This document shows, one piece after another, positions 18,953 through 27,095 of a stretch of DNA of 64,000 nucleotides. Every line of letters starts with the position of its first letter. The stretch's first letter is position 1. The notes beneath the pieces were generated by a model that was not told the origin of the DNA, made no database searches, and saw only the letters and a program-made list of their open reading frames with translations. The stretch covers positions 1 to 64,000 of the forward strand of contig DASXYL010000082.1 in the NCBI GenBank assembly GCA_036502575.1, in the 5' to 3' direction. This DNA comes from DASXRA01 sp036502575. GTDB taxonomy: Bacteria > Actinomycetota > Actinomycetes > Mycobacteriales > Jatrophihabitantaceae. A program made the position numbers and the translations under genes.

Positions 18953-20590
18953 GTGACCTCAGAGCAGCCGTGGTGGCGCACCGCCGTCTTCTACCAGGTG
19001 TATCCGCAAAGCTTCGCCGACGGGAACGGCGACGGCATCGGTGACCTGATCGGGCTGCGCGAGCGCCTCGACTACCTCGTCGAGCTCGGCATCGACGGCT
19101 TGTGGCTGTCGCCGTTCTACCGCTCTCCGATGGCCGACGGCGGCTATGACGTGTCCGACCCCTGCGACGTCGACCCTCGCTTCGGCACGCTGGACGACTT
19201 CGACGCCCTGGTCGCCGCCGCGCGCGAGCGACACGTGCGGATCACCATCGACATCGTCCCGAACCACTTCTCCGACCAGCATCCGTGGTTTCAGCAGGCG
19301 CTGGCCGCGGCGCCGGGCAGCCCCGAACGCGAGCGGTTCATCTTCCGCGACGGCCGGGGTGAGCACGGCGAGTTGCCGCCGAACAACTGGCCCGCGGCAT
19401 TCGGCGGCCCGGCGTGGCAGCAGGTGCCGGACGAGCGGAGCGAGCATCGCAGCGAGATACGAGCCGGCCGCGAACAGCGAGCGATACCTCCGAAGTCACA
19501 GTGGTACCTGCACCTGTTCGCTCCTGAGCAGCCAGACCTGAACTGGGACAACCCCGAGATCCCGGCCGAGTTCGAGCGGGTGCTCCGGTTCTGGCTCGAC
19601 CGGGGCGTGGACGGCTTCCGGATCGACGTCGCCCACGGCATGGCCAAGCCCGCGGGCCTGCCCGACCTCGACCTGTCCAAGCTGCTGCCTCGAGGCGGGG
19701 ACGCCCCGGCGCCATCGCCCGACGACATCCGGTGGGACCAGGACCACGTCCACGATTACCTTCGAGGGTTCCGCCGCGTGCTCGACTCCTACCCCGGCGA
19801 GCGGATGGCCGTGGGCGAGGTGTGGGTGGCCGACGACGGCCGGCTGGCCCGGTACGCGCGTTCCGACGAGCTCAACCTCACCTTCAACTTCACCCTGCTG
19901 ACGGCCAAGTGGGGCACCGGCTCACTGCGCGCCGCCATCGACAGCTCGATGTCGGCGATGGCCGAGGTCGGGGCACCCTGCACATGGGTGCTGTCCAACC
20001 ACGACGTCGTGCGGCACGTCACCCGGTACGGGGGCGGGTCGGTCGGCACGGCCCGGGCGCGGGCTGCCGCCTTGCTGCAGCTGTCGTTGCCCGGAGCGGT
20101 GTACGTCTACAACGGCGACGAGCTGGGGCTGCCCAACGTCGATCTGCCCGACTCCGCGCTCCAGGACCCGGTCTGGGAGCGCACCGGCCATACCGAGCGG
20201 GGGCGTGACGGCGAACGGGTACCCCTGCCCTGGAGTGGAGCGGCGCCGCCGTACGGGTTCACGACCGGGACGTCGACCTGGCTGCCGATGCCCGAAGGCT
20301 GGGCGTCGCTCACGGTCGAGGCCGAGTCCGCCGAACCGGATTCGATGCTGGCCCTCTACCAGCAGGCGCTGATGCTGCGCCGCAAGACAGCCGAGCTGCG
20401 CACTCACGAGTTCACCTGGATCGACGCGCCCGCGAGCTGCCTGGCCTACCGCCGGGGCAACGGCTTCGCAGTCGTGATCAACGCCGGCGATCGGCCCGCT
20501 CCCCTGCCGTCCGGTGATGTCGCCCTGGCGTCGGGCCCGCTGACCGACGGCTTGCTGCCCCCCGACACCGCCGTCTGGATCCGCATCTAG
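18953..20590 (+). CDS. GH13 alpha-glucosidase (AglA/oligo-1,6-glucosidase type)
   Basis: 545 residues. Hydrolyses alpha-glucosidic bonds of short sugars or trehalose-like disaccharides. Begins WWRTAVFYQVYPQSFADGNGDGIGDL, the usual GH13_23/30 start. Catalytic residues: nucleophile Asp in DGFRIDVAHG (~residue 224), acid Glu in VGEVWV, transition-state Asp in LSNHDVVRH. GTG 18953 chosen. A stretch at ~160-178 (DERSEHRSEIRAGREQRA) interrupts the loop before SQWYLHLF and is coded by GAGCGA-like repeats; it looks inserted. The order glbO then glucosidase matches M. tuberculosis glbO-aglA. Confidence 0.92.
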   Translation: MTSEQPWWRTAVFYQVYPQSFADGNGDGIGDLIGLRERLDYLVELGIDGLWLSPFYRSPMADGGYDVSDPCDVDPRFGTLDDFDALVAAARERHVRITIDIVPNHFSDQHPWFQQALAAAPGSPERERFIFRDGRGEHGELPPNNWPAAFGGPAWQQVPDERSEHRSEIRAGREQRAIPPKSQWYLHLFAPEQPDLNWDNPEIPAEFERVLRFWLDRGVDGFRIDVAHGMAKPAGLPDLDLSKLLPRGGDAPAPSPDDIRWDQDHVHDYLRGFRRVLDSYPGERMAVGEVWVADDGRLARYARSDELNLTFNFTLLTAKWGTGSLRAAIDSSMSAMAEVGAPCTWVLSNHDVVRHVTRYGGGSVGTARARAAALLQLSLPGAVYVYNGDELGLPNVDLPDSALQDPVWERTGHTERGRDGERVPLPWSGAAPPYGFTTGTSTWLPMPEGWASLTVEAESAEPDSMLALYQQALMLRRKTAELRTHEFTWIDAPASCLAYRRGNGFAVVINAGDRPAPLPSGDVALASGPLTDGLLPPDTAVWIRI

Positions 20591-20606
20591 GCAGCCGGCG
20601 TGGGCC

Positions 20607-21269
20607 TCAGGACACGATGCCGAGGGCCATGCCGGGACGCTCGGCGTACACCGAGCCGTACTCGGCGACCACCCGGGACCAGCGGCCACACACGTCGATG
20701 GCTACGTGCGAACCGGGCGGCAGGAAGCCCATTCGGGTCAGTGCGCTGACCGCACGGAGTGTGACCTCTGCCCGCAGACCGCCGTGCGTCGCGGTCAGTA
20801 CAACCGAATCCAGCAGCGCGTCCGCGACCTCAGCCCGCGGCTGCGCGCCGCGCACACCTTCACGCTCAGCCGCCTCGCGGAACGTCGACGCCCCCTTACG
20901 CACGACGTCGCGAACGACGGCGTCCGGAACCCTCTCGACCCGTCGCCACCCCTCGGCGGGGGGAAGCGCACCACGCCACTCGACGTCGCGTCGCTCGGGC
21001 GGCTCGGCCACCCCACCGTCGAGCCAGCTCACCAGTTCGCGAGCACGCACCGTCCAGTCGGTCGTCGGCCCGGCCCAGGTAATCCGGACGGTTCGGCCCA
21101 CAAGCACGCCGAACGGCAGCCTCGCGTACCCCGCCGCGGAGCTCGCATCCAGCCTGATCCGAAAGACACCGCTCGGATCGAGCGCGGCGACCCGCCTGGC
21201 CAGTGGTGCCAGGCCGGCCAACTGTGGGGCGGCATCCCGGAGCGCGCTCGTCACATCAGGGCTCGTCAT
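20607..21269 (-). CDS. Conserved actinobacterial hypothetical protein (Rv2474c-like position)
   Basis: 220 residues from ATG 21269, whose ATGA overlaps the thioesterase stop. No catalytic motif or transmembrane segment is clear. The N-terminal half (FRIRLDASSAAGYARLPFGVLVGRTV) and the end (MGFLPPGSHVAIDVCGRWSRVVAEYGSVYAER) are compact. Coupling to the acyl-CoA thioesterase and EttA genes argues for a real, co-expressed protein. By position it may correspond to Rv2474c, which is unstudied; the match is not by sequence comparison. Confidence 0.7.
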   Translation of the reverse strand: MTSPDVTSALRDAAPQLAGLAPLARRVAALDPSGVFRIRLDASSAAGYARLPFGVLVGRTVRITWAGPTTDWTVRARELVSWLDGGVAEPPERRDVEWRGALPPAEGWRRVERVPDAVVRDVVRKGASTFREAAEREGVRGAQPRAEVADALLDSVVLTATHGGLRAEVTLRAVSALTRMGFLPPGSHVAIDVCGRWSRVVAEYGSVYAERPGMALGIVS

Positions 21270-21682
21270 CTCGACTCGGACGCCGCTGGGCCGTCGGCGT
21301 ACCCGGTGAGGACGGCCCGCTCGTCCGGCGTGATGCGCCGGGGTCGATCCGTCCCGAAGTCGAACGTCACGAGCGTCGTCGACGCCTGGGCGGCCAGCGT
21401 GTCGCCGTCGTACACGTCGTAGAGCACGCGGAACGACGCCGCCCGGATCTGATCGACGCACAGCTCGAGGCGCAACGGCTCCGGGTGATACACGACCGGA
21501 CGCAGGTAGGTGATCTCGTGGTGCTTGACGACCGTCCCACCCTCGAACGATGCGTCGTAGCGGTCGAAGAACATCGACACCCGGGCCTGCTCCAAGTAGG
21601 CGAGGTACGCGGTGTTGTTGACGTGGCCGTAGGCGTCCATGTCGGACCAACGCATTGCGCACCGTGCTACGAAGCGGGCCAT
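21266..21682 (-). CDS. Acyl-CoA thioesterase, hotdog fold
   Basis: 138 residues. The 4-hydroxybenzoyl-CoA-thioesterase signature RWSDMDAYGHVNNTAYLAYLEQAR carries the catalytic Asp (read here as DMDAYGHVNN). Length and the rest of the fold (RPVVYHPEPLRLELCVDQIRAASFRVLYDVY) are as in YbgC-like thioesterases. It hydrolyses short acyl-CoA thioesters in the cytosol. ATG 21682 is 8 bases from the EttA stop, and the stop overlaps the next gene, so the three form an operon. Confidence 0.92.
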   Translation of the reverse strand: MARFVARCAMRWSDMDAYGHVNNTAYLAYLEQARVSMFFDRYDASFEGGTVVKHHEITYLRPVVYHPEPLRLELCVDQIRAASFRVLYDVYDGDTLAAQASTTLVTFDFGTDRPRRITPDERAVLTGYADGPAASESR

Positions 21683-21690
21683 AGCGTCTG

Positions 21691-23373
21691 TTAGTCGCGA
21701 GAGAGCTTGCGGTAGGTGACAGCATGCGGCCGCGCGGCCTCGGCGCCGAGACGTTCGACCTTGTTCTTCTCGTAGGCCTCGAAGTTGCCCTCGAACCAGA
21801 ACCATTGCGCCGGGTCGTCTTCGCTGCCCTCCCACGCGAGGATGTGGGTCGTAACGCGGTCAAGGAACCACCGGTCGTGGCTGATCACCACGGCGCAGCC
21901 GGGGAACTCGAGGAGCGCGTTCTCCAGGGATCCCAGCGTCTCGACGTCGAGGTCGTTCGTCGGCTCGTCGAGTAGGAGCAGGTTGCCGCCCTCTTTGAGC
22001 GTCAAGGCCAGGTTGAGGCGGTTGCGCTCGCCGCCGGACAGCACCCCGGCCGGCTTCTGCTGATCCGGTCCCTTGAAACCGAACGCCGACACGTACGCCC
22101 GCGAGGGCATCTCGACGTGCCCGACCTGGATGTAGTCCAGCCCCTCGGAGACCGCCTGCCACACGGTCTTCGTCGGGTCGAGACGCTCACGCGACTGGTC
22201 GACGTAGCTGATCTTGACGGTCTCGCCGACCTTGACCTCCCCGGAATCCGGCTGCTCGAGGCCCACGATCGTCTTGAACAGCGTCGTCTTGCCGACTCCG
22301 TTCGGCCCGATGATGCCGACGATGCCACCGCGCGGCAGCGTGAACGACAGGTCCTTGATCAGCACCCGACCGTCGAAACCCTTGTCGAGATGGCTCACGT
22401 CGACGACCACGGTGCCGAGCCGCGGACCCGGCGGAATCTGGATCTCCTCGAAGTCGAGCTTGCGGGTCTTCTCCGCCTCGGTCGCCATCTCCTCATACCG
22501 CTGCAGGCGGGCCTTGCTCTTGGCCTGCCGGCCCTTGGCGTTCTGCCGCACCCAGTCCAGCTCGTCACGCAGCCGCTTCTGCAGCTTCTGGTCCTTCTTG
22601 CCTTGCACCCCCAGCCGCTCGGCTTTCTTCTCGAGATAGGTCGAGTAGTTGCCCTCGTACGGGTAGGCCCGGCCGCGGTCGAGCTCGAGGATCCACTCGG
22701 CCACGTTGTCAAGGAAGTATCGGTCGTGCGTGACCGCGAGCACGGTGCCCGGGTACTTCGCGAGATGCTGCTCGAGCCACTGGACGCTCTCGGCGTCGAG
22801 GTGGTTAGTGGGCTCGTCCAGCAGCAGCAGATCAGGCTGCTCGAGCAGGAGCTTGCACAGCGCCACCCGGCGACGTTCGCCCCCGGAGAGGTGGGTGACC
22901 GGCTCGTCGCCGGGCGGGCACCGCAGGGCATCCATCGCCTGCTCGATGCGGCTGTCGAGCTCCCAGCCGTTGGCGTGCTCGATCTTCTCCATCAGGTCGC
23001 CCTGCTCGGGAAGCAGCGCATCGAAGTCGGCGTCCGGCTCACCCATGGCGGCAGACACCTCTTCGAACCGAGCCAGCCAGCCCCGCAGCTCGGCAACAGC
23101 GTCGTCGACATTGCCCCGCACGGTCTTCGTCTCGTCCAGCGGCGGCTCCTGCTGCAGCAGGCCGACCGTCGCATCAGGTGCCAGCTGTGCGTCCCCGTTC
23201 GACGCGTGATCCAGCCCCGCCATGATCTTGAGCACGGTGGACTTTCCGGCGCCGTTAGGCCCGACGACGCCGATCTTCGCGCCCGGCAGGAATGCCAAAG
23301 TGACGTCGTCGAGAATCACCTTGTCGCCGTGGGCTTTGCGCACCTTGTGCATTGTGTAGATGAACTGCGCCAC
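21691..23373 (-). CDS. ettA: Energy-dependent translational throttle protein EttA (ABC-F)
   Basis: 560 residues. Two ABC ATPase domains: Walker A GPNGAGKST (~40) and GPNGVGKTT (~350), signature LSGGERRRVALC and LSGGERNRLNLA, with the P-site tRNA-interacting linker between (KKAERLGVQGKKDQKLQKRL). EttA binds the ribosomal E site and gates the first elongation steps depending on ADP/ATP. GTG 23373 gives MAQFIYTMHKVRKAHG, the conserved start. First gene of the three-gene operon with the thioesterase. Confidence 0.97.
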   Translation of the reverse strand: MAQFIYTMHKVRKAHGDKVILDDVTLAFLPGAKIGVVGPNGAGKSTVLKIMAGLDHASNGDAQLAPDATVGLLQQEPPLDETKTVRGNVDDAVAELRGWLARFEEVSAAMGEPDADFDALLPEQGDLMEKIEHANGWELDSRIEQAMDALRCPPGDEPVTHLSGGERRRVALCKLLLEQPDLLLLDEPTNHLDAESVQWLEQHLAKYPGTVLAVTHDRYFLDNVAEWILELDRGRAYPYEGNYSTYLEKKAERLGVQGKKDQKLQKRLRDELDWVRQNAKGRQAKSKARLQRYEEMATEAEKTRKLDFEEIQIPPGPRLGTVVVDVSHLDKGFDGRVLIKDLSFTLPRGGIVGIIGPNGVGKTTLFKTIVGLEQPDSGEVKVGETVKISYVDQSRERLDPTKTVWQAVSEGLDYIQVGHVEMPSRAYVSAFGFKGPDQQKPAGVLSGGERNRLNLALTLKEGGNLLLLDEPTNDLDVETLGSLENALLEFPGCAVVISHDRWFLDRVTTHILAWEGSEDDPAQWFWFEGNFEAYEKNKVERLGAEAARPHAVTYRKLSRD

Positions 23374-23524
23374 TATCCGTCCTCGATTTGTGAATTCATT
23401 CTGATCGCCAGCGGGCCGACGCCGCCGCACCATCGTCCAGTGTCCCAGCTCCGAAGACCTCGCCGGCCCGCAACCCCCGTCGCGACCGCTGGCCGGCGAG
23501 GCCGATTCAGCACTCGACAGCCAC

Positions 23525-23992
23525 CTAGCTGGCTACAGCCAGCGCCGGTGTCTCGATCGCCTCGATGGGTTCCTCGCTCGGATCGACCGGAATGCCGTCC
23601 CCGTCGACCTCGACGGTGGTTACCGCATACGGTCGGCTGACCTTCGTGAACTGCGAGGTTCCCCGCGCGAGGTCGTGGCCGACCGCGATCGCATCCAGCT
23701 CGTAAGACATGCGCGTGACCTCGTCCTTGATGTACTCACGCGCGAAGAATCTGCCCGTCACCACAACGGGTTGCCCCTTGTGCAGCGAGGCGGCGACGTT
23801 CTGGGCCATTGCTCGCCAACAGGTGACTTTTGCGAACAGCTTCTCGTTGTCCTCCCACAAGCCCGTCTCACGATTGAACTTGCGAGACGTCGAGGCGATG
23901 CGAAAGCTCGCCACCGGAACCCCAGAACCCGTCGTGCGAGACCTCGGGTCGTCGACCACGTTGCCGACGATGGTGATTAACGTGTCATTCAT
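23525..23992 (-). CDS. ssb: Single-stranded DNA-binding protein (second actinobacterial type)
   Basis: 155 residues with one OB fold. ITIVGNVVDDPRSRTTGSGVPVASFRIAS and the LFAKVTCWRAMAQNVAASLHKGQPVVVTGRF core are typical of SSB. The C-terminus ends ETPALAVAS and lacks the acidic DDDIPF tail of the replicative SSB, so this is the accessory type (like Rv2478c), which in streptomycetes acts in chromosome segregation or competence. ATG 23992. Downstream 151 bases lead to ettA. Confidence 0.93.
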   Translation of the reverse strand: MNDTLITIVGNVVDDPRSRTTGSGVPVASFRIASTSRKFNRETGLWEDNEKLFAKVTCWRAMAQNVAASLHKGQPVVVTGRFFAREYIKDEVTRMSYELDAIAVGHDLARGTSQFTKVSRPYAVTTVEVDGDGIPVDPSEEPIEAIETPALAVAS

Positions 23993-24181
23993 GTGCCCTG
24001 CTCCTGTTCAGTGATCCGGTTCGGTGTCCGGTCCGCCCGCGGTGGGCGTGGATTCACTGAAGCGCAGAGCAGGCGTGAGCATCGGGCCGCACGGGGATCT
24101 GTGGACAGCGGCCCGAGCTGTGGATGCCGCTACCCGAAAATGTCGCCGGCCTGTGGTAGCTCGCGCGGCGGGGACACTGCG

Positions 24182-25129
24182 TCAGCCGCGGAACGTGCGC
24201 CGGTACGCCGCCGGAGAGGTTCCCACCAGACGAGTGAAGTGATGTCGCAACATCGCGGCGGTGCCGAAACCCGAACGGGCCGCCACCGTCTCGATCGGGT
24301 CGTCCCCACGCTCGAGCATTTCCCGCGCGCGATGAACGCGTTGGTTGGTGAGCCACACGTGCGGGGTCGTGCCCGTCTCGTCGCGGAACCGCCGAGCGAA
24401 CGTCCGCAGGCTCATCGCCGACCGAGCGGCCATCGACTCGACCGTGTGCTCGGTGGCCAGATCGGATGTGATCTCGTCCAGCAGCGGCGCAAGAGTCTCG
24501 GCCTCGCACGCCCGGATCGGCGCACCGACGAACTGCGCCTGACCGCCCTCGCGGAACGGCGGCATCACCATGCGCCGGGCGACGACGTTGGCCACCCCGA
24601 CACCGTGCTCCTCCCGGATGAGGTGCAGGCACAGATCGAGCCCGGCGGCCGATCCGGCGCTGGTCAGCACGGGGCCGTCGCAGACGTAGAGCACGTTCGG
24701 ATTGACCCGCGCCGCCGGGAACTCTTCGGCGAGCCGGGCCGCGTGCCGCCAATGCGTCGTGCAGTCGCGCCCGTCGAGCAGTCCGGCCTCGCCGAGGGCG
24801 AATGCTGCGTTGCAAATGCTCATCACGCGCGCGCCACGGGCCACCGTGCGCCGCAACGTGCCGAGCAGTTCGGCCGGCCAAACCGTAGGCCCCAGGGTGG
24901 CGGCGACGATCACGAGATCGGCCTGCTCGGCGACGTCGAGGCGATGAGGGGTGCCGATCGTGTAGCCGTTGGCCGTCGGCACCGGCCCATCGGCGACGGA
25001 CACCACGGCGAACTCGGTGCGCGGCACTCCGTCCTCGGTGCGATCGACACCGAATCCCTCGCAGGCGACGCCGAGTTCGAACGGAGTCACGCCGGGCACG
25101 ATCACTGCGGCAACGGATTTCAACGGCAC
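24182..25129 (-). CDS. GlxA-type transcriptional regulator (DJ-1/PfpI plus AraC HTH)
   Basis: 315 residues. The N-terminal ~180 residues form a DJ-1/PfpI domain (SVAAVIVPGVTPFELG, ICNAAFALGEAGLLDGRDCTTHW with the nucleophile-elbow Cys), the C-terminal ~95 a pair of AraC helix-turn-helices (MAARSAMSLRTFARRFRDETG, GFGTAAMLRHHF). GTG 25129 is the chosen start (VPLKSVAAV); the ATG at 25140 is out of frame. GlxA-type proteins are often activators of catabolic genes for betaine-like, amino acid or amide compounds. Its own neighbours are ssb and the tRNA-Arg gene; target not apparent. Confidence 0.88.
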   Translation of the reverse strand: MPLKSVAAVIVPGVTPFELGVACEGFGVDRTEDGVPRTEFAVVSVADGPVPTANGYTIGTPHRLDVAEQADLVIVAATLGPTVWPAELLGTLRRTVARGARVMSICNAAFALGEAGLLDGRDCTTHWRHAARLAEEFPAARVNPNVLYVCDGPVLTSAGSAAGLDLCLHLIREEHGVGVANVVARRMVMPPFREGGQAQFVGAPIRACEAETLAPLLDEITSDLATEHTVESMAARSAMSLRTFARRFRDETGTTPHVWLTNQRVHRAREMLERGDDPIETVAARSGFGTAAMLRHHFTRLVGTSPAAYRRTFRG

Positions 25130-25466
25130 GACGTCAGCATGCCCGAGCAGTGGCAGGATTTCAATGCAGCATGGCATCCTTGCCACTCGTGGCGGGATCT
25201 CCGCACACGCAGACTTACTGCCATGTTCGCTGTCGCGCTCCTCGGCCTGTTCCTGCTCGTCGCAATCGCGGGCGCGCTCGGCATCACCGCCGACTCGCGC
25301 GACCTCCGCCCGCTCCTCCCCCTACACGCTCCAGGGAGTCAACCCGACAGCCCGTGGACCGAGCGATTCGTCCGCACGGCGCTGCCCCCGCATCGACAGG
25401 TACGTGCGGACACACCGCTCGTAACGGATGCCGAACCGACACCTCGTGGCGGTAATCTGCCGCTGA
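25130..25466. other. Intergenic region upstream of tRNA-Arg
   Basis: No secure gene. A forward ORF from ATG 25223 begins MFAVALLGLFLLVAIAGALGITADSRD, which looks like a single-helix membrane peptide, but its frame runs into the tRNA gene, ending at 25504, so as it stands it is doubtful; a one-base shift near 25300 would end it earlier. The region also holds the promoters of the GlxA-type gene (leftward) and of the tRNA (rightward). Confidence 0.35.
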
Positions 25467-25539
25467 GCCCCCGTAGCTCAGCGGATAGAGCTGCCGCCTT
25501 CTAAGCGGTAGGTCGCAGGTTCGAGTCCTGCCGGGGGCA
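25467..25539 (+). tRNA. tRNA-Arg (anticodon UCU)
   Basis: 73 bases. The acceptor arms GCCCCCG (25467-25473) and CGGGGGC (25532-25538) pair fully; A25539 is the discriminator. The anticodon loop CTTCTAA holds TCT at its centre (Arg AGA). T arm reads GCAGGTTCGAGTCCTGC. CCA is not encoded, as usual in many actinomycetes. The 3' half lies in a 59-nt direct repeat that recurs at 62410-62468, so this is the likely attachment gene of the island to the right. Confidence 0.95.
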
Positions 25540-25553
25540 CGCAGAATGTCCTT
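25495..25553 (+). repeat. attL-like direct repeat in tRNA-Arg 3' end
   Basis: 59 nt starting CGCCTTCTAAGCGG and ending GCAGAATGTCCTT, covering the anticodon arm, variable region, T arm, acceptor 3' strand and 14 bases of flank. It differs from the copy at 62410-62468 only at T25509 versus C62424. The tRNA on this side is intact, so this is the end where the element restored the gene. Confidence 0.85.
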
Positions 25554-25678
25554 ACAGAGCAAGGTCTTTGAGCATCTACCGGGATTCCCACTGCCGTGCC
25601 ACTCGACTTGCGCGGATCCCGACTCACGAATGAGCCAATCGACCGCGCACGGGCCACTGGCAGGCTGCGCCACACAAC

Positions 25679-25707
25679 GTTCAGCGACACGGTAATTGTC
25701 GCTGAAC
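25679..25707. repeat. Perfect 11-bp hairpin downstream of tRNA-Arg
   Basis: GTTCAGCGACA (25679-25689) and TGTCGCTGAAC (25697-25707) enclose a 7-base loop CGGTAAT. No T tract follows. A decayed version of the left arm occurs near 62604 beyond the right repeat (CTCAGCGACACGGCAACTG), so it may belong to the attachment region, for example an arm-type recombinase or excisionase site, or be a terminator. Confidence 0.55.
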
Positions 25708-25784
25708 CTCTACGAGCCGCAGCCACGCCATCATCGCTTGCAGGCAATATTGCTTTGATGCCATACTTGTAGGTGTGCGGTTGA

Positions 25785-26093
25785 GTGGCCGACGAGTTCG
25801 ACCTCTTGCTCCCGGATCGAGGAGCCTGGATACCGCGCCGGGCCGCGATGACGAAACCGCCCAGCTGAAGCGCATACGGCAACGTCGCGGCTACGAAGTC
25901 TGGAGAGTCTCGCAGCGCTTCGACGAAGCAGTGGCGATTCGGCTGATCTGTTGGTTCCCGCCGGACACCGACACGGTGGTGGTGACAGTGTTCGGCGGAC
26001 AAGAAACCGATCGGGGACGCGTTCTACAACAGCGTCGGCACCCGCGCTGACGCGGCGATCGACAAGTGGCTCAGACAACAAGACGAAAAATGA
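25785..26093 (+). pseudogene. Frameshifted toxin gene of a type II TA pair (RelE/HigB-like)
   Basis: The pieces of one ~100-residue protein are spread over two frames: VADEFDLLLPDRGAW in frame of 25785, then LKRIRQRRGYEVWRVSQRFDEAVAIRLICWF in the next frame (inside 25775-26050), then PIGDAFYNSVGTRADAAIDKW back in the first frame up to TGA 26091-26093. Joined, these resemble actinobacterial toxins paired with XRE antitoxins. The shifts lie near 25830-25866 and near 25998. The stop overlaps the antitoxin ATG as ATGA, the normal coupling of such pairs, so the original stop is retained. Confidence 0.65.
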
Positions 26094-26518
26094 GGATGAC
26101 GAGAGCGACGGTGGTGGCGATGAGCAAGACGACGACTAGGAAGACACCGGAGGGATTCGTCGACGGCTCGGCACGTATCGACCGGCTGCTGTCGGATACG
26201 GAACGAGCAGAACGGGTCGCGAAGATCCGGGCCGACGGCCGAGAAATGGACCGGACCCACGCCCTGAACCTGGCCATGATCCGCAAAGCTGCCGAGCTGA
26301 CCCAGGAAGAGGTCGCCGAGCGACTGGGGGCACGCCAGGGCGACATCTCCCGGATCGAGAACCGCAGCGATCTACTCCTGTCGACCCTGCTCAACTACCT
26401 CACCGCCACGGGCGCCGACGACGCCCGCATCGTCGTCACCGTCCACGGCCAAGAATTCGACCTCGACCTAGCCAGCCTCGGACGCAAGAAGACAGACCCA
26501 ACTCCCCCGAACACGTAG
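26090..26518 (+). CDS. XRE-family antitoxin-like DNA-binding protein
   Basis: 142 residues from ATG 26090; ATG 26120 (MSKTTTRKTPEGFVDGS) is an alternative. The central HTH (LNLAMIRKAAELTQEEVAERLGARQGDISRIEN) is a clear Cro/C1-type domain, followed by a short C-terminal domain (LLNYLTATGADDARIVVTVHGQEFDLDL) seen in HigA-like antitoxins. It would repress its operon together with the toxin. Because the toxin frame is broken, the antitoxin may persist as a free regulator. First intact gene inside the left island boundary. Confidence 0.8.
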   Translation: MRMTRATVVAMSKTTTRKTPEGFVDGSARIDRLLSDTERAERVAKIRADGREMDRTHALNLAMIRKAAELTQEEVAERLGARQGDISRIENRSDLLLSTLLNYLTATGADDARIVVTVHGQEFDLDLASLGRKKTDPTPPNT

Positions 26519-26664
26519 CCCACCGCACCCTGCGCTCCATCCGCCTGAGGCTTCGCTCGCTGGGTGTGTTGATTCAGGCCCAACGTGCAGCAACGCGTGG
26601 TTCATCGGAGTAATGGGAGATCCGCGGGCGTTGATCACCAAGCAGTCGATAGGTCGAGCGGGGC

Positions 26665-27090
26665 TTAAGTGTCCGTCCGTCGAAGGCCGACGGTGAGTTC
26701 GACTTCGACCGGCGCGTTGCCCGGCAAGCTTGCCACGCCGACTGCCGAACGCGCCGCGGTTCCCGTGTCGACGCCCAGGTCCTCCCGCAGTCGCCGGGAC
26801 GCCCCGTCGGCCACTTCAGAGTGCTGGAGAAAGCCGGGCGCGCTGGCGATGTAGACGGTCATCCGCAGGCAGCGATCGATCCGAGCGCCATCCGGCAGCG
26901 ACAGGCGAACAGCGATGAGCGCGTCTCCGGCCGCAAGGTGCGCGGCCGCAGTCGCGTCGGACACGCTGACGTCTGTGCCGACCAGGCCTGTGAACGTCAG
27001 CTTTCCGTCGACGCGAGGTGTGATGCCGGCGGTGTAAGCGATGTTGTCGTGGATAACGGCGGGCCGGTATTCGCCTTGCGGCGTCGGCAT
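26665..27090 (-). CDS. RidA-family protein
   Basis: 141 residues from ATG 27090 (GTG 27096, overlapping the upstream stop, is an alternative). RidA hydrolyses reactive 2-enamines/2-imines released by PLP enzymes. The conserved Arg-centred motif AARSAVGVASLPGNAPVEVEL is present near the end and YTAGITPRVDGKL near the start. It is the last gene of a nine-gene operon (35702 to 26665) with a peptide importer and amidohydrolase, and lies in an island with a dehydratase and an aminotransferase that would produce such imines. Confidence 0.88.
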   Translation of the reverse strand: MPTPQGEYRPAVIHDNIAYTAGITPRVDGKLTFTGLVGTDVSVSDATAAAHLAAGDALIAVRLSLPDGARIDRCLRMTVYIASAPGFLQHSEVADGASRRLREDLGVDTGTAARSAVGVASLPGNAPVEVELTVGLRRTDT

Positions 27091-27095
27091 GGTCA

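Noticed and set aside
23993..25504. 503-codon forward ORF opposite the GlxA-type gene
   Set aside because: Arg/His/Ala-rich composition typical of antisense frames, and it runs into the tRNA.
25223..25504. Small ORF starting MFAVALLGLFLLVAIAG
   Set aside because: Plausible membrane peptide start, but the frame ends inside tRNA-Arg and no homologue or ribosome site is evident; kept only as a note in the intergenic entry.
25478..26002. Leftward ORF with peptide CVPPAGLEPATYRLEGGS, and its partner at 62247-62489
   Set aside because: This is the well-known false translation of tRNA antisense sequence; it only marks the two tRNA-Arg copies.
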